A DNA stretch of 64,000 bases from JAXMBN01 sp046349875 (GTDB lineage: Bacteria; Planctomycetota; Planctomycetia; Pirellulales; Pirellulaceae): assembly GCA_046349875.1 (NCBI GenBank), contig JAXMBN010000007.1:62001-126000 (forward strand), given 5' to 3'. The number at the start of each line of letters is the position of its first letter. The stretch's first letter is position 1. Of this stretch, positions 53,292-63,282 are shown one piece after another. Below the pieces are notes generated by a model. The model saw nothing but the letters and a program-made list of their open reading frames with translations. It did no database searches and was not told the DNA's origin. The position numbers and the translations under genes were made by a program.

Positions 53292-55265
53292 CTATTTGGG
53301 AGCGAGCTTCGCTTCGTATTCGCGAGCGAGGTTGATCTGCAAATACTTCTGCATCATTTGTCGTGTGGCATCGATCATGACGTCGATGCGACCCTTGACG
53401 CCTGCAGGAACAGGACCCTTATCGGTCCGCAGCACCTGTTGCTGAATACTGTTGAGCCGTTCATTGATGTCTTCATACGAAGGGACCGACTTCAAATCTT
53501 CAAGCAACACTTTCGCTTCTTCTAACTTGTCTTCCTTGATGCGCTTATCGAGTCGCATCTCGAGGATCTTTCGCTTGGCGACGATATCAACGATCTCACC
53601 TTGTAGACCACGCAAAAGAGCCTCAGCTTCCAATCGACGTGAATCATCGGGCAACTCGGCAACCTCCAACGATTGCATGCCATGTACAACGGGCAAACGA
53701 GCAAGAACGGTGTCACCATTCTTGACATAGTAGAGATACAAAGGAACGTTGAGCTGTACCTTCTTTTTCTCGACCGCAGGCGGTTTGGGTGTACTCGCTG
53801 CTGCAGTCGAAGTTGTTTCGGCAGGTTTGGTTTCTTGCGACGCTGAGGTTGCCGCATTGTCCTTGTCACTCGAGGAAGCGGAATCTGTCGCTGCGCTCTC
53901 TGCAACGGGTGCCTCCGTCTTCTCGCCAGGCGCTGGAGAACCCGATTCCGAAGTCACGGCAGGAGCGAGTCTGATCTCGTACTCAATTTCGGGCAAAGGG
54001 GAATTGGGAAGTGGAATGATGCCACGCCAGTCACTACGTCCCAGGAATTCGAGATTTTCTTGGCTTGGGACACGTTGATAGACTGCGATGCCGGGTACCG
54101 GTTTACCACTACCTACTTTATCCGAAGGACTCGTCATCGCGGTTAACTTGAGCTGAGTCGATGCAACGGGTGTCTTCACGATAAGGGCCAATCGTTGAAT
54201 GCGTTTGTTCTGCCGTCCTTGCAAAGCCCCACGAACGCCGCTGTAGACCGATCCCTTCATATGAACGCGATCACCGTGGGTCATTGCGATATAGGTCCAT
54301 GGAATCGATTGCAATGTCGCTTCAGCACCTGCCCGTTCGCTTCGGCGAACCATCGGCATAACAACATCGCCCGGCCGAATCATGGCTGGATGGTCATCAC
54401 TGGCGATCAATCCGCCAGCACGCACAGTCAATTCAGCCACTTTGGCATCCGCTTGTTCGATTCGAGCCATCGGCGTGAAGGCATCGCGAAAACCAAACAT
54501 CATCGTACGCGATAGGACATTCCAAGTATCTCCTTCGCGAACCCACAGAGGTCCCATATAACGCATCGAGCAATCGAACTCGCGAATCTGAAAAGAATAG
54601 AACTCGCCCGACCGTCTCAAGTTCGCCAGCATCAACTTGTCGTGATTGCGGATGATCGAGTCCATTTGCCAAGGGAATCGAACGCCAATCTGACGAACCC
54701 ACTCCTTCATCGAGTCGGCTTGATCCCGATTGACTAAAGCTGCTGTGACGACACCACTCTTAAAGTCCTCGATGAGGCCTTTCAGATCTCCCGAATAGGC
54801 TTCCAATTTTCCAGCCACGCCTTGCAAGTCTGAATCCTCAGCGTGCTTCTGCAACTCTTCCTGCACTTGGCGATGCATTCCAGCCAAGACTTTGATCTGT
54901 GTTAGTTTCTCGAAAGCGGCTTGAGCCGATCGGATACTGGTGGCTTGCGATTTTGCGATGACGAGCAACAAATCATCGACCTGCAAATCCTGGATCTCAA
55001 TTCTCGCCAAATCGCTATAGATCTTGGCTCGCATGGCTGGTGGCGTTGATTCCACATGAAGATCGATCGTTCCACCGAAACTATTCTCCACCTGCATTCG
55101 AAACTCACGGATCAATTCATCCGTTGTCTCGCGGGAGACTGCCATTCCAGGATCGATCGAGATCCACAACTGAACCTTGTAAGGATCATATTCCCAGATC
55201 GAATCCGCTTGGGTCAGCGAAGTACACCCAAGCCATAGAATCAATGCACAGAAAAGCGTTCGCAT
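53292..55265 (-). CDS. Secreted hypothetical protein, last gene of the TolQR-type operon
   Basis: ATG 55265 overlaps the preceding stop as TAATG, giving 657 residues with a signal peptide (about 1-21, ending LTQA). The mature part starts DSIWEYDPYKVQLWISIDPG and continues with mixed alpha/beta segments, a Ser/Thr/Ala-rich linker (about 450-510), and a Lys/Glu coiled helical end (LEAEALLRGLQGEIVDIVAKRKILEMRL and KRIKEDKLEEAKVLLEDLKSV, each shortened here). No known domain was recognised. It is co-translated with the upstream binding-protein gene and probably works with it in the periplasm. Confidence 0.72.
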   Translation of the reverse strand: MRTLFCALILWLGCTSLTQADSIWEYDPYKVQLWISIDPGMAVSRETTDELIREFRMQVENSFGGTIDLHVESTPPAMRAKIYSDLARIEIQDLQVDDLLLVIAKSQATSIRSAQAAFEKLTQIKVLAGMHRQVQEELQKHAEDSDLQGVAGKLEAYSGDLKGLIEDFKSGVVTAALVNRDQADSMKEWVRQIGVRFPWQMDSIIRNHDKLMLANLRRSGEFYSFQIREFDCSMRYMGPLWVREGDTWNVLSRTMMFGFRDAFTPMARIEQADAKVAELTVRAGGLIASDDHPAMIRPGDVVMPMVRRSERAGAEATLQSIPWTYIAMTHGDRVHMKGSVYSGVRGALQGRQNKRIQRLALIVKTPVASTQLKLTAMTSPSDKVGSGKPVPGIAVYQRVPSQENLEFLGRSDWRGIIPLPNSPLPEIEYEIRLAPAVTSESGSPAPGEKTEAPVAESAATDSASSSDKDNAATSASQETKPAETTSTAAASTPKPPAVEKKKVQLNVPLYLYYVKNGDTVLARLPVVHGMQSLEVAELPDDSRRLEAEALLRGLQGEIVDIVAKRKILEMRLDKRIKEDKLEEAKVLLEDLKSVPSYEDINERLNSIQQQVLRTDKGPVPAGVKGRIDVMIDATRQMMQKYLQINLAREYEAKLAPK

Positions 55266-57640
55266 TATCGCTTGGTCTCCGTCATGCGCCATTTATCTAA
55301 CCCTTGATACAGGGTCAACGGTCGAGGAGAAATCCCGCGAATCGTGGTTCGATACGCAAACGAATCACTCACTTGCCATAGTGGAAGCACCGGTAGATGC
55401 TCCGCAATCAAAAGATGGAGGTTCTGAAAACTCCTGCGGACATCGGTCCAATTTCGCGATGATTGCAAAGCCCCTAGCGCTTGCACGATGAATGGATCAT
55501 TGGAAGCCGCAATTCCATCCGCACCAAAGATCCGTTCCGCATCGGTCACAGGTTCCCAAATAGCCGACGATACAAAGAGCATATCGACCTTTTCACCGTC
55601 GGGAGGTGTGGTCATACCTTTGGGAAGCACAACCATTTCCACGGGAATGCCGATGATGGCCCATTGTTGGATGAACGCTTCCGCAGCCGCTCTTGCAAAC
55701 TCGACGTCTGGCACTCCAAAACGCAGCTTCTCAAACTCGGGCACTGGAATCTTCTTCTTCGCCGCGTGTGAAGCGATATCCTTCTGCGCCAAGATGAACA
55801 ATAGTTTGGAAAGCATCCGATCATAAGGGAGGACGGGTACATTGCGATTGTATGCGTAAGAAAGAGGATCATTGTCCGAAGATCCCATGGGGAAAGGACC
55901 GCTGATCAATCGGCAATTCGGATCCTCAACGCCACCCATCAACTCATCGTTGAGCACCGCCTCGCGATTGATACCGTAGAGCAACGCTCGTCGGAAGGTC
56001 CCCTCTTTCAAATAGCGGTGGTCTCCTCGAAACACGATCATGTGGATGCTGGGTAGTGAGTACTGCTCGACCTTGATCCCTGCCACTCCCTTCAACAACT
56101 TCACATCGGAGGGAAAGAGTTGATCGATCACGTCGATTTCACCGCGTTTCAGATCGGCTAACGCTTTCTGATGATCTTCGTAGAATCGCTCCATGATCTC
56201 GACCGGGCGTCCCTCTTCCGGTTTCGCACTTTGATTCCACAAGAAAAAGGATTCGTTTTCGCCCACGTCACCCATGCGATACGCTCCGGCAGCGGCAGTG
56301 GCGGCCAACGATGGAATCGATTCCAATTGCCACTGCAAAAGCGCGTGAGGCAACACGTGAGGATTGCGGAACCGCACCACCAATCGGTCCGCGCTATCCA
56401 TATGCACTTCGCGGAGGATGGATGCCCAACTCGCCGAATATCGTTGACTCGCTGGTTGAGCGCGATCGATCAACCATTCCGCCACGTCGGGCGCGATAGG
56501 GGCTGCGTTTTTATTGAATTGTAGGTCCAGTTCCTTACGATCATCGCTTTGAGCGAACTTGCCAAAAGCAAAGTTGTAAACTCCACCTTCCGTGCCGGTG
56601 CTCTTAAATTGAAAGAGTGGCCGTGAGGTCAACTGTCCACTTCGTCGTGAACCCCAATCGGTCAATGACGTTGGATCGGGATGAGAGGATTTTTGAAAGA
56701 CTCCAATTCGCATCGAAGGATAAAGGCGATTGATTTCATCCAAGAGGTTCTTTGCCTCTTCGGATTTCGCCAAGATAGCCAAACCGCGAGCTGCGGCATC
56801 CCGCGCTTCACGTAGCTTCCCTTCTGCCATGAATTTCTTGGCTTGTGTCGTAAATTCATCAGCTTGTCGCTTGAATTCAGCTTCCCATCGCAAGACCGAT
56901 TCGATCGGTGCATCGCTGTAGTCCTTCTTGAGCCGATCCAACATGGTCTGGGCAGCGCGGAGATCTCCAGACTTGACGTAGGCCTGCATAATCTGGTCCG
57001 CCACATTCGAGATTCCATTGCGAACCTGACTCACGCGCGAGTTCGGATACGAGCGCTGCAATTCCTCAAGGACCGCCAACGTATGATGCAACCGCTGCTG
57101 GGCAAACATCTCCGAGGCACTCGTGAAAAGAAAATCTTCCTTGAGTTTTTCAAGCCCTGGTGTTTGGGGATAGAAGGCGATGAGATAATTGAGATGCTCG
57201 AACGCTGCAGCATACTCCTTCTTCTGCATCAGATCTTTGGCATCGGCCAAGACTTGCTCTTCAAATAGAATAATCTTGGGACGGCCATCAGGAAGAGTAT
57301 CAACGTCCTTCCAACGAACCTCGTACTTGCGGTCAGGATGTTGAACCAGCGAAACGATGAACTTTCCTGCTGGGTCAGGAGACGCTGGAACGGTTCGGTT
57401 AGGGAAGTCGATCGGTAAGACTCGAACGACTTCACCCCCCGCTTCTTTCTTGACATAGATCAAGTCGAAGGGCGATTCATTCATCAAGGTCTTGTCGGTT
57501 TCAACAAGCTCCTTCTTCTCCTGCCCTTTATCAGCTTCCTTTTGAGGAGCTGCATGAAGCGAGGATATCGAAGTGCCAGCCCATCCGATGCCAAGGACGG
57601 CCCAAATCGCGATCGCATACTTCGCGCGGAGCATTTCCAT
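55265..57640 (-). CDS. Periplasmic peptide-binding-like (SBP_bac_5) fusion protein with helical N-terminal region
   Basis: The 791-residue protein starts at ATG 57640, overlapping the upstream stop as TAATG, and has a signal peptide (about 1-30). A first part (about 30-300) is a TPR-like helical domain (DAKDLMQKKEYAAAFEHLNYL and similar). From about 370 onward the pattern matches oligopeptide/nickel-binding SBP_bac_5 proteins (VAEWLIDRAQ, GEIDVIDQLFPSDVKLLKG, FRRALLYGINREAVLNDELMGG, PFPMGSSDNDPLSYAYN). No permease or ABC ATPase lies nearby. It probably binds a peptide or glycopeptide in the periplasm for a partner in this operon. Confidence 0.82.
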   Translation of the reverse strand: MEMLRAKYAIAIWAVLGIGWAGTSISSLHAAPQKEADKGQEKKELVETDKTLMNESPFDLIYVKKEAGGEVVRVLPIDFPNRTVPASPDPAGKFIVSLVQHPDRKYEVRWKDVDTLPDGRPKIILFEEQVLADAKDLMQKKEYAAAFEHLNYLIAFYPQTPGLEKLKEDFLFTSASEMFAQQRLHHTLAVLEELQRSYPNSRVSQVRNGISNVADQIMQAYVKSGDLRAAQTMLDRLKKDYSDAPIESVLRWEAEFKRQADEFTTQAKKFMAEGKLREARDAAARGLAILAKSEEAKNLLDEINRLYPSMRIGVFQKSSHPDPTSLTDWGSRRSGQLTSRPLFQFKSTGTEGGVYNFAFGKFAQSDDRKELDLQFNKNAAPIAPDVAEWLIDRAQPASQRYSASWASILREVHMDSADRLVVRFRNPHVLPHALLQWQLESIPSLAATAAAGAYRMGDVGENESFFLWNQSAKPEEGRPVEIMERFYEDHQKALADLKRGEIDVIDQLFPSDVKLLKGVAGIKVEQYSLPSIHMIVFRGDHRYLKEGTFRRALLYGINREAVLNDELMGGVEDPNCRLISGPFPMGSSDNDPLSYAYNRNVPVLPYDRMLSKLLFILAQKDIASHAAKKKIPVPEFEKLRFGVPDVEFARAAAEAFIQQWAIIGIPVEMVVLPKGMTTPPDGEKVDMLFVSSAIWEPVTDAERIFGADGIAASNDPFIVQALGALQSSRNWTDVRRSFQNLHLLIAEHLPVLPLWQVSDSFAYRTTIRGISPRPLTLYQGLDKWRMTETKR

Positions 57641-60600
57641 TATGGTTGCACCTCGATCGACTTCACATCGCTTGCCTTGACCGCAAGTACAACTCCTTCA
57701 TCTCCTGGAATGTAGAACACTCCGTTTGCCAGGATCGGCGTACCCGAAATCGGTTCCTCGGCATCCAAATAGCCTTCAAGCTTTCCAGTGGCTTGCTGAA
57801 CCATGAGCAATCGTCCGCTCACTGTCGCAATGACGATCTTGTCTTCATACAAGATGGGTTCACCGATGAGCGACGTGTCCTTCAATGGCAATTGCCATCG
57901 CTTGGAACCACTACCATCCATGCAGACCAATCCGTCCGCATCGCTCATGAATACCACCGAATCTCCAATGACCGACGGTCCCCACACCACATGGCCTTGA
58001 AGAGGCATCGATTGCACTGTTTGCAAATCAGCTTCATTGAAAATATCGATCGTATCAGTCGCCGTATCTTTACCAACGCCAATAATATTTTGTCCGAGAA
58101 GGACCAGACGCCCCTTGATGGGCCGATCCAAATCTCGTTCACTGAGCTTGGCCAGCTGCGGTCCCAATCCGATGCGGTACATTCGCTTGAGACTATCGGA
58201 TACAACTACCGACTTTCGATCGGTACCCAGCGCTGGACCATTCCATCCTAGGTTTTGCCCTGGTTCGACTGTAGGAATGAAGGGACTTGCTTTTCGTTGC
58301 CCTGAAAGTGCATCCAGAACATGCAACTGTCCGTTCGAGGTGGGAACAATTAAGTTCGTTCCCAATGCAGCTGGATCGGCTGCTACTCCTGCACCACTCA
58401 CTCCCACGATGACGCGACGCAACTGTCCACCGCTTGCGCCCTCTTGCCATACGGCCCATTGCGAATTCATTTGCGAATTGGTTAGGACCGTCGCCTTATC
58501 CCCCATCGCAATCGGATTGGCGTAAATGAGCGAGCGTTCATTTCGCCCCGCATTCTCGACGACCGGGCTCATCTTCTTGCCTTGCATCGCCTCTTGATCG
58601 ACCGAATACAAAGCCGCTTGCGACGAAATCGATTGAATCGGCAATCCATTGGATGTAGCCCGCAACCACGTGATTGGAACGCCGAGATCCACTTCCCAAC
58701 TCGAGTCCCCCGATTCGCCTTCCACCGCCGCGAAGCGAACTCCCATCGTGCCTCGCACTACGCGGCTATGAAGGATATGGGTAGCGTCGAGCTTCTTGGC
58801 TCGTCCCATGAAGGCATCTTGATCTTCTTTGACCCAAGGAGCATCGATGATCTGCTTGGCAACGTTGATTCGCAGCTTGGAAAGATTGGATCCCGTGACC
58901 CACAAATCGTTATTCGATAGCAACGGCCAAATCAGCTTAGGCTGCTCTTCTTTCGAATTCCGATCCACCAGCAAACTGACTTGGTCACTAGCCTTGGCAG
59001 GCTCCACTTCTAGAACTGCGATTTGCCCCAAGTCGGTAGCAACGACAATCTTTCTACCTTCCGCTTCCGGAGAAACGAGCACATGGCCACGCTTGAGCGG
59101 AATCGGCAGTTGCGAGGCCTTGATATCCAATCCATTGTCGGAAGTCTTATGAATGCGAATGGTAGATGCATTCGGAGCGCTGTTGTCGAAAATCAGAATA
59201 TGGCCCAGTGCAACCACCGGGGATACTTTGATCGTGCCTTGCTGATGCCCTAAATAGAAGACCTCGTTGCAGGTACCATCGCGACGCGACAATGCATAAA
59301 GATTGGAGTGATTTCCAACGACATACAACACTGGCTTGCCAGCACCCAGCCCCGGTGGTGTATCGACACCTTGCGGAAGTTGTTTCGACCAACGCGTTTG
59401 CCCTGATTCTGGGTCCAAACAATAGATGCCACCATCTTGAGTCGCCACAAAAAGCTCATCACGATCGATGGTAGGCTCATTGATCGGCCTCTGAAAATTG
59501 GCTTTCCATATCAATTGCCCCGTCTCGGCATTGTGTTTCTGCAGGATACCGAGTTGAGGAATCGAGACGATGGCATCGCCCGTACCATCGGAGCCAAGCC
59601 GCTTGGGATCGTGATGAAGATCCGCTCCCACATACTTTCTCCACAATACGGCTCCCGAAGATGCCTGCAATCCATAGATGCTCTTCTTGGCTCGAACAAC
59701 CAAAATGCCGTCGGCAGGTTTGTCCTTGGGCCCATCGCGACGATTCGCCAAGACAGCTGTCATGACTTGCGAGGGAGCAATCTCCGAGCCTTCTTGAATT
59801 TGAGGCTGATTCTTGCCCGATTGGACCAATGACTTTTGAATGGTGACGGCCTCTTTGATCAACTCCAATAGTTGGTTTTCCGTATCGAGTTGCACGTGCT
59901 TCTTCACCACTTCGCGACGCACGTTATAGGCCTTGGTAACATCCTTGGCATCCAGAGCTTGTCGCATGGCAACCAAAGCCGCAGCTAAATCGTCGGCTCG
60001 CTTGATATCGCGAGTGATTCGAGCTCGATCTTCTTCGATTCGCTTGATGCGATCATCGTAAAGATTGCGTTCGGTCGCTCCCATGTATTGCGGATTCTTG
60101 AGCAATTCGAGATGTGCATCCAGGGACGCGATGAGCTTTCGCTTCCCTTCGGTTTCGCGATCAGCATCCGCTTTCAGATTGAATTTCTCTGCTAGGGCCA
60201 GCATCGCGCCTGCCAAATCACTTCGTTCACCGCTGAGAGCCTTTTCTTCGGAAATACCCGGAAGGACTTCTTTCGCAGTTTCCAATGCGCGCGTCGGATC
60301 CGAGCTGGTCTTGGTATCTTGCCGAATACGCGATAGAGCTACGCGGACCTTTGCGAGAGATGCTTTTTCATCCGTAGGAAAACTCTTCGTAAACTGAGTG
60401 TACTTTTCAACGGCAGTCTCGTAATCTTGGCTTTCGTAGGCAGCATCAGCCTTCTTGATCAAGTCATCAGAACTTCCTTTCCAGATCCAAATCCCTAAAC
60501 CGATGAAGGGAATAAGAAGCAGGCACAGAACGCCCATCATGCCCCAAATCCGGAACGAATCCCATGGATTTTTCTTGGGAGCAGTCGACACATTGCGACG

Positions 60601-61095
60601 TGGAGCGAGAGTAGGTTGTTCAAATACCGACGCAGAGGCAGTTGTCTTCGCAGTCTTGCGACTTCGACTCGATTTTGCTGGAACTTCCTCAAGGATCTCT
60701 ACAGCTTCTACTTCGACAGCTTCGACTTCCACCGGTTCCACTTCGACAACACCGGTATCCTCTTCGTCATCGATAATGATGGCTGCATTTCCGGTCGATT
60801 CTTCTTTTCTGGTCTCTTGCTCCGGGAGCAAACCCAAGTCGTCTTCTGAAGACTTTGAGCCTTTCTCAGAAGGTGAATCGTTTTCAGATCCTGCATCGGA
60901 ATCGCGGAGCTTTCCGATCAACTTCGCTGCTTGAAAGCGAGTGAGCTGCTCGTTGTCGACCAAGAGCTTCGCGATGATCTCAGGAGTCATACGGGTTCGA
61001 GCTTCAGCAATCTGCCTTCGGAGCTCAGCGATGATGTCATCATCCAAAAGCCCCTGCTCTTCCAGCATGTCGATGAATTTCTTGGCGGTTCCCAT
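57640..61095 (-). CDS. Membrane-anchored PQQ-like beta-propeller protein with planctomycete-type N-terminus
   Basis: ATG 61095, with GAGGAA upstream, gives 1151 residues; the long frame to 61185 is rejected. The N-terminus MGTAKKFIDMLEEQGLLDDDIIAELRRQIAEARTRMTPEIIAKLLVDNEQLTRFQAAKLIGKL contains an LLDDDIIAELRRQIAE helix and LTRFQAAKLI, a planctomycete-type domain seen with kinases and PQQ proteins. After an acidic region, one membrane segment lies near 180-205 (WGMMGVLCLLLIPFIGLGIWIW in part). The C-terminal half is a PQQ-like beta-propeller (about 440-1140, repeated GxxLW and CLD units such as GGIYCLDPESGQTRWSKQL in part). It probably scaffolds or senses in the periplasm, anchored by the single segment. 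Confidence 0.82.
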   Translation of the reverse strand: MGTAKKFIDMLEEQGLLDDDIIAELRRQIAEARTRMTPEIIAKLLVDNEQLTRFQAAKLIGKLRDSDAGSENDSPSEKGSKSSEDDLGLLPEQETRKEESTGNAAIIIDDEEDTGVVEVEPVEVEAVEVEAVEILEEVPAKSSRSRKTAKTTASASVFEQPTLAPRRNVSTAPKKNPWDSFRIWGMMGVLCLLLIPFIGLGIWIWKGSSDDLIKKADAAYESQDYETAVEKYTQFTKSFPTDEKASLAKVRVALSRIRQDTKTSSDPTRALETAKEVLPGISEEKALSGERSDLAGAMLALAEKFNLKADADRETEGKRKLIASLDAHLELLKNPQYMGATERNLYDDRIKRIEEDRARITRDIKRADDLAAALVAMRQALDAKDVTKAYNVRREVVKKHVQLDTENQLLELIKEAVTIQKSLVQSGKNQPQIQEGSEIAPSQVMTAVLANRRDGPKDKPADGILVVRAKKSIYGLQASSGAVLWRKYVGADLHHDPKRLGSDGTGDAIVSIPQLGILQKHNAETGQLIWKANFQRPINEPTIDRDELFVATQDGGIYCLDPESGQTRWSKQLPQGVDTPPGLGAGKPVLYVVGNHSNLYALSRRDGTCNEVFYLGHQQGTIKVSPVVALGHILIFDNSAPNASTIRIHKTSDNGLDIKASQLPIPLKRGHVLVSPEAEGRKIVVATDLGQIAVLEVEPAKASDQVSLLVDRNSKEEQPKLIWPLLSNNDLWVTGSNLSKLRINVAKQIIDAPWVKEDQDAFMGRAKKLDATHILHSRVVRGTMGVRFAAVEGESGDSSWEVDLGVPITWLRATSNGLPIQSISSQAALYSVDQEAMQGKKMSPVVENAGRNERSLIYANPIAMGDKATVLTNSQMNSQWAVWQEGASGGQLRRVIVGVSGAGVAADPAALGTNLIVPTSNGQLHVLDALSGQRKASPFIPTVEPGQNLGWNGPALGTDRKSVVVSDSLKRMYRIGLGPQLAKLSERDLDRPIKGRLVLLGQNIIGVGKDTATDTIDIFNEADLQTVQSMPLQGHVVWGPSVIGDSVVFMSDADGLVCMDGSGSKRWQLPLKDTSLIGEPILYEDKIVIATVSGRLLMVQQATGKLEGYLDAEEPISGTPILANGVFYIPGDEGVVLAVKASDVKSIEVQP

Positions 61096-61165
61096 CCAGT
61101 TCCTCAGTTTCAATACGCTTTGGTTAGCGGAATCAGTCTTGATTGGTTGATGATCGTACTTTCGC

Positions 61166-61873
61166 CTAGTCGAACTCTTCCACAACGTTGACTTGGAAGG
61201 TCGTGAAATCGCGATCGCGGCCCGCGTCCAGGGCCGAAATCACCGCGGAATGCGCACAGTCGCGATGAGCTTGAATCACAAGTTTCTCTGGGGGCAAGGC
61301 ACCACCCATGGGAAGCTTGGCTTCATCGAGCGCTGATATTAAGTCCTGCTTGCTCGGTGCTTCACGCTCGGTGCCATCTCCCATCAACACGGTGTACGAA
61401 TTGAACTCATCGATCTGTACCGTGACCGAATCGTGCACTTCTTCCGGCGTAGGCACAGCGTTGGTACTTGCCTTGCTGTCTTTTTGTACCGGGACTTCCA
61501 TCGACTTTTGCAAAGTAAAGTTGGCCGTACTCATGAAGAAGATAAGCAACAAGAAGGTGATGTCGACCATCGGGGTCATATCGATATGATCGTGAGGTAT
61601 CTGACGTCGTTCGAGATGCTCTTCTTCTTCCTCTTCTTCGACCGCTACGCTCGTGGTGGGTGCAATGACCTTTGCTGACTTTTCAGCAACGACCTTTTGG
61701 GCTTCGGCCAATCGCTTGGCGAACATGCGCTCCTGTTTGGCCGCATCAATCGCTTCTTGAGTCGGAAGCTGAATCGATTCGCCGCATTTTGGGCAAGAGA
61801 CCGAACGACCTAAAACCCGAGGGTTAAAGGCTTGAATGTTCTTGCATTTTGGACATTGAAATCGAACCGACAT
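61166..61873 (-). CDS. ExbD/TolR-like protein with N-terminal zinc ribbon
   Basis: ATG 61873 (SD GGAAGG) gives 235 residues. Residues 1-33 form a zinc ribbon, CPKC (C7, C10) and CPKC (C27, C30). A Lys/Glu-rich stretch with an EEEEEEE run (about 75-90) precedes the TolR/ExbD domain: DMTPMVDITFLLLIFFM with the conserved Asp (D103), then a periplasmic domain ending FQVNVVEEFD. ExbD/TolR transmits proton-motive-force rotation from ExbB/TolQ. A zinc ribbon fused to an ExbD is unusual and may contact a cytoplasmic factor. Middle gene of the motor cluster. Confidence 0.85.
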   Translation of the reverse strand: MSVRFQCPKCKNIQAFNPRVLGRSVSCPKCGESIQLPTQEAIDAAKQERMFAKRLAEAQKVVAEKSAKVIAPTTSVAVEEEEEEEHLERRQIPHDHIDMTPMVDITFLLLIFFMSTANFTLQKSMEVPVQKDSKASTNAVPTPEEVHDSVTVQIDEFNSYTVLMGDGTEREAPSKQDLISALDEAKLPMGGALPPEKLVIQAHRDCAHSAVISALDAGRDRDFTTFQVNVVEEFD

Positions 61874-61962
61874 GGAACCTTCCACACAGCTGTGTTTGAA
61901 TTCGCTGAGGACTTTTTTGTGGGAACTTTTCGTAAGGACTTTTTGAGAGGACTCTTGCTGCT

Positions 61963-62457
61963 CTATTTCACGGCGATATGAACGGAGTGACCTTCTTCGA
62001 GCACTGCAGCGATGGCCTGCCGAACCCGCTCGACCTCACCATACTTAACGGCCCCTTCCGACTTGACGAGCACATGGTTGAGCCCACCCTGCAAACCCGC
62101 TTCGACGTATTCCGCGATCTCGGCTTCTTGCTGCTCCGCGTCCGGTGAAAACTTGCTGCCATCCATCCGAGTTACTTCCGCTAACTCTTCTGATCCTTTG
62201 CGCACAACGACGATCACAAAGTCACTTTCCACCATGTTCTTGCCGTGAAAGGCATGGGGAATATCCACTTTGGGAGAGCGACTAATCTTGGTAGCCACCA
62301 TGAAGAAGATCAACAACAAGAACACAATGTCAACCATCGGCGTGAAGTCGATCTCATCGTCGATAGGCATTGGCTCGCGTGCCTCGACGACATCATCGTC
62401 CCCCGCGTTCTTGTGTTTTCGTTTCGGAATGGGAGGTCCCCCACCGCCACCTGCCAT
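61963..62457 (-). CDS. ExbD/TolR-like protein
   Basis: The 164-residue protein has a short Gly/Pro N-terminus, an acidic stretch, and the ExbD core DEIDFTPMVDIVFLLLIFFM with its conserved Asp, followed by a periplasmic domain (KNMVESDFVIVVVRKGSEELAEV). It is the second ExbD of the cluster, next to the ExbB/TolQ gene. The presence of two ExbD proteins suggests a hetero-oligomeric TolR-type module. Confidence 0.9.
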   Translation of the reverse strand: MAGGGGGPPIPKRKHKNAGDDDVVEAREPMPIDDEIDFTPMVDIVFLLLIFFMVATKISRSPKVDIPHAFHGKNMVESDFVIVVVRKGSEELAEVTRMDGSKFSPDAEQQEAEIAEYVEAGLQGGLNHVLVKSEGAVKYGEVERVRQAIAAVLEEGHSVHIAVK

Positions 62458-62518
62458 TGCGCGTTCCTCTCTCTACATCTCGATTGGAATGTTGATCTCG
62501 CTCACGCAGACGTTCGCA

Positions 62519-63175
62519 CTAGCTTCGAGCTCGTGCGGTACCAGAGTTCTTGGCAAGCCCAGCCTTCATGGCGTCCATAAATCGCGTTAGGCCCGCGGCC
62601 ACCAGTTGCTCCATCTCGCGGATGCGGTTGGTAACGGTCGCCAAAACCAAGATGAGAGGAATGGCCACGAGCAAACCCATGGCGGTATGTTCCAGAGCCA
62701 TACGGATGTCCCCTGCCAGCGCGTTGGGATCCGCGTTGCTCGCTGCTTCCAAATTACCGAACGCACCCAACATCCCGAGCACCGTACCGAAGAGACCAAG
62801 CATCGGCGCCGTCTTGATGCAGGTTGCAATCCAAGCAACGCGGTTGTCCAAGTCCGCCAACACATCGCGCTGGAAGCGATCCATCACGAATTGGCGAACC
62901 TTCTGATAGCCGAGCTCACGATTGTTGAGGGCCAATTGGACCATCATCGGAAGCGCTTTCTCGTTCCCTTCACATGCCTGCAATACAGCATCGAAATCAC
63001 CTCGCAATAGCGATGGCTCGATACTATCCAAGAAGGCATCTTGAGCATCTTCCGACTTGAATCGTTTGGTGGAAACGCGCGACACAATCAAGATAGCGCA
63101 ATAGAGTCCCCAAAGGGCAACGGCGGATATAAAGACATAGTCCAGCGTGCCGATGAAGCTATAAAACTGTAGCAT
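62519..63175 (-). CDS. MotA/TolQ/ExbB-like proton channel protein
   Basis: The 218-residue protein has three membrane segments (about residues 10-32, 115-140 and 158-180) with CIKTAPMLGLFGTVLGMLGAF, the conserved P-x-x-G-x-x-G-T-V-x-G motif of TolQ/ExbB/MotA. It should pair with the two ExbD proteins downstream to form a proton-driven motor in the inner membrane. It is 107 bases downstream of the truncated hypothetical gene. Confidence 0.93.
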   Translation of the reverse strand: MLQFYSFIGTLDYVFISAVALWGLYCAILIVSRVSTKRFKSEDAQDAFLDSIEPSLLRGDFDAVLQACEGNEKALPMMVQLALNNRELGYQKVRQFVMDRFQRDVLADLDNRVAWIATCIKTAPMLGLFGTVLGMLGAFGNLEAASNADPNALAGDIRMALEHTAMGLLVAIPLILVLATVTNRIREMEQLVAAGLTRFMDAMKAGLAKNSGTARARS

Positions 63176-63282
63176 GCGTCGCGTTCTCCTCGATGACTAT
63201 CGTATGACTCTTTTGAATTCTGTTTCGAAGGGCACAAAGTGCAACAAACAACTACCAAAGATCTCACATAACATGAGCCCGG

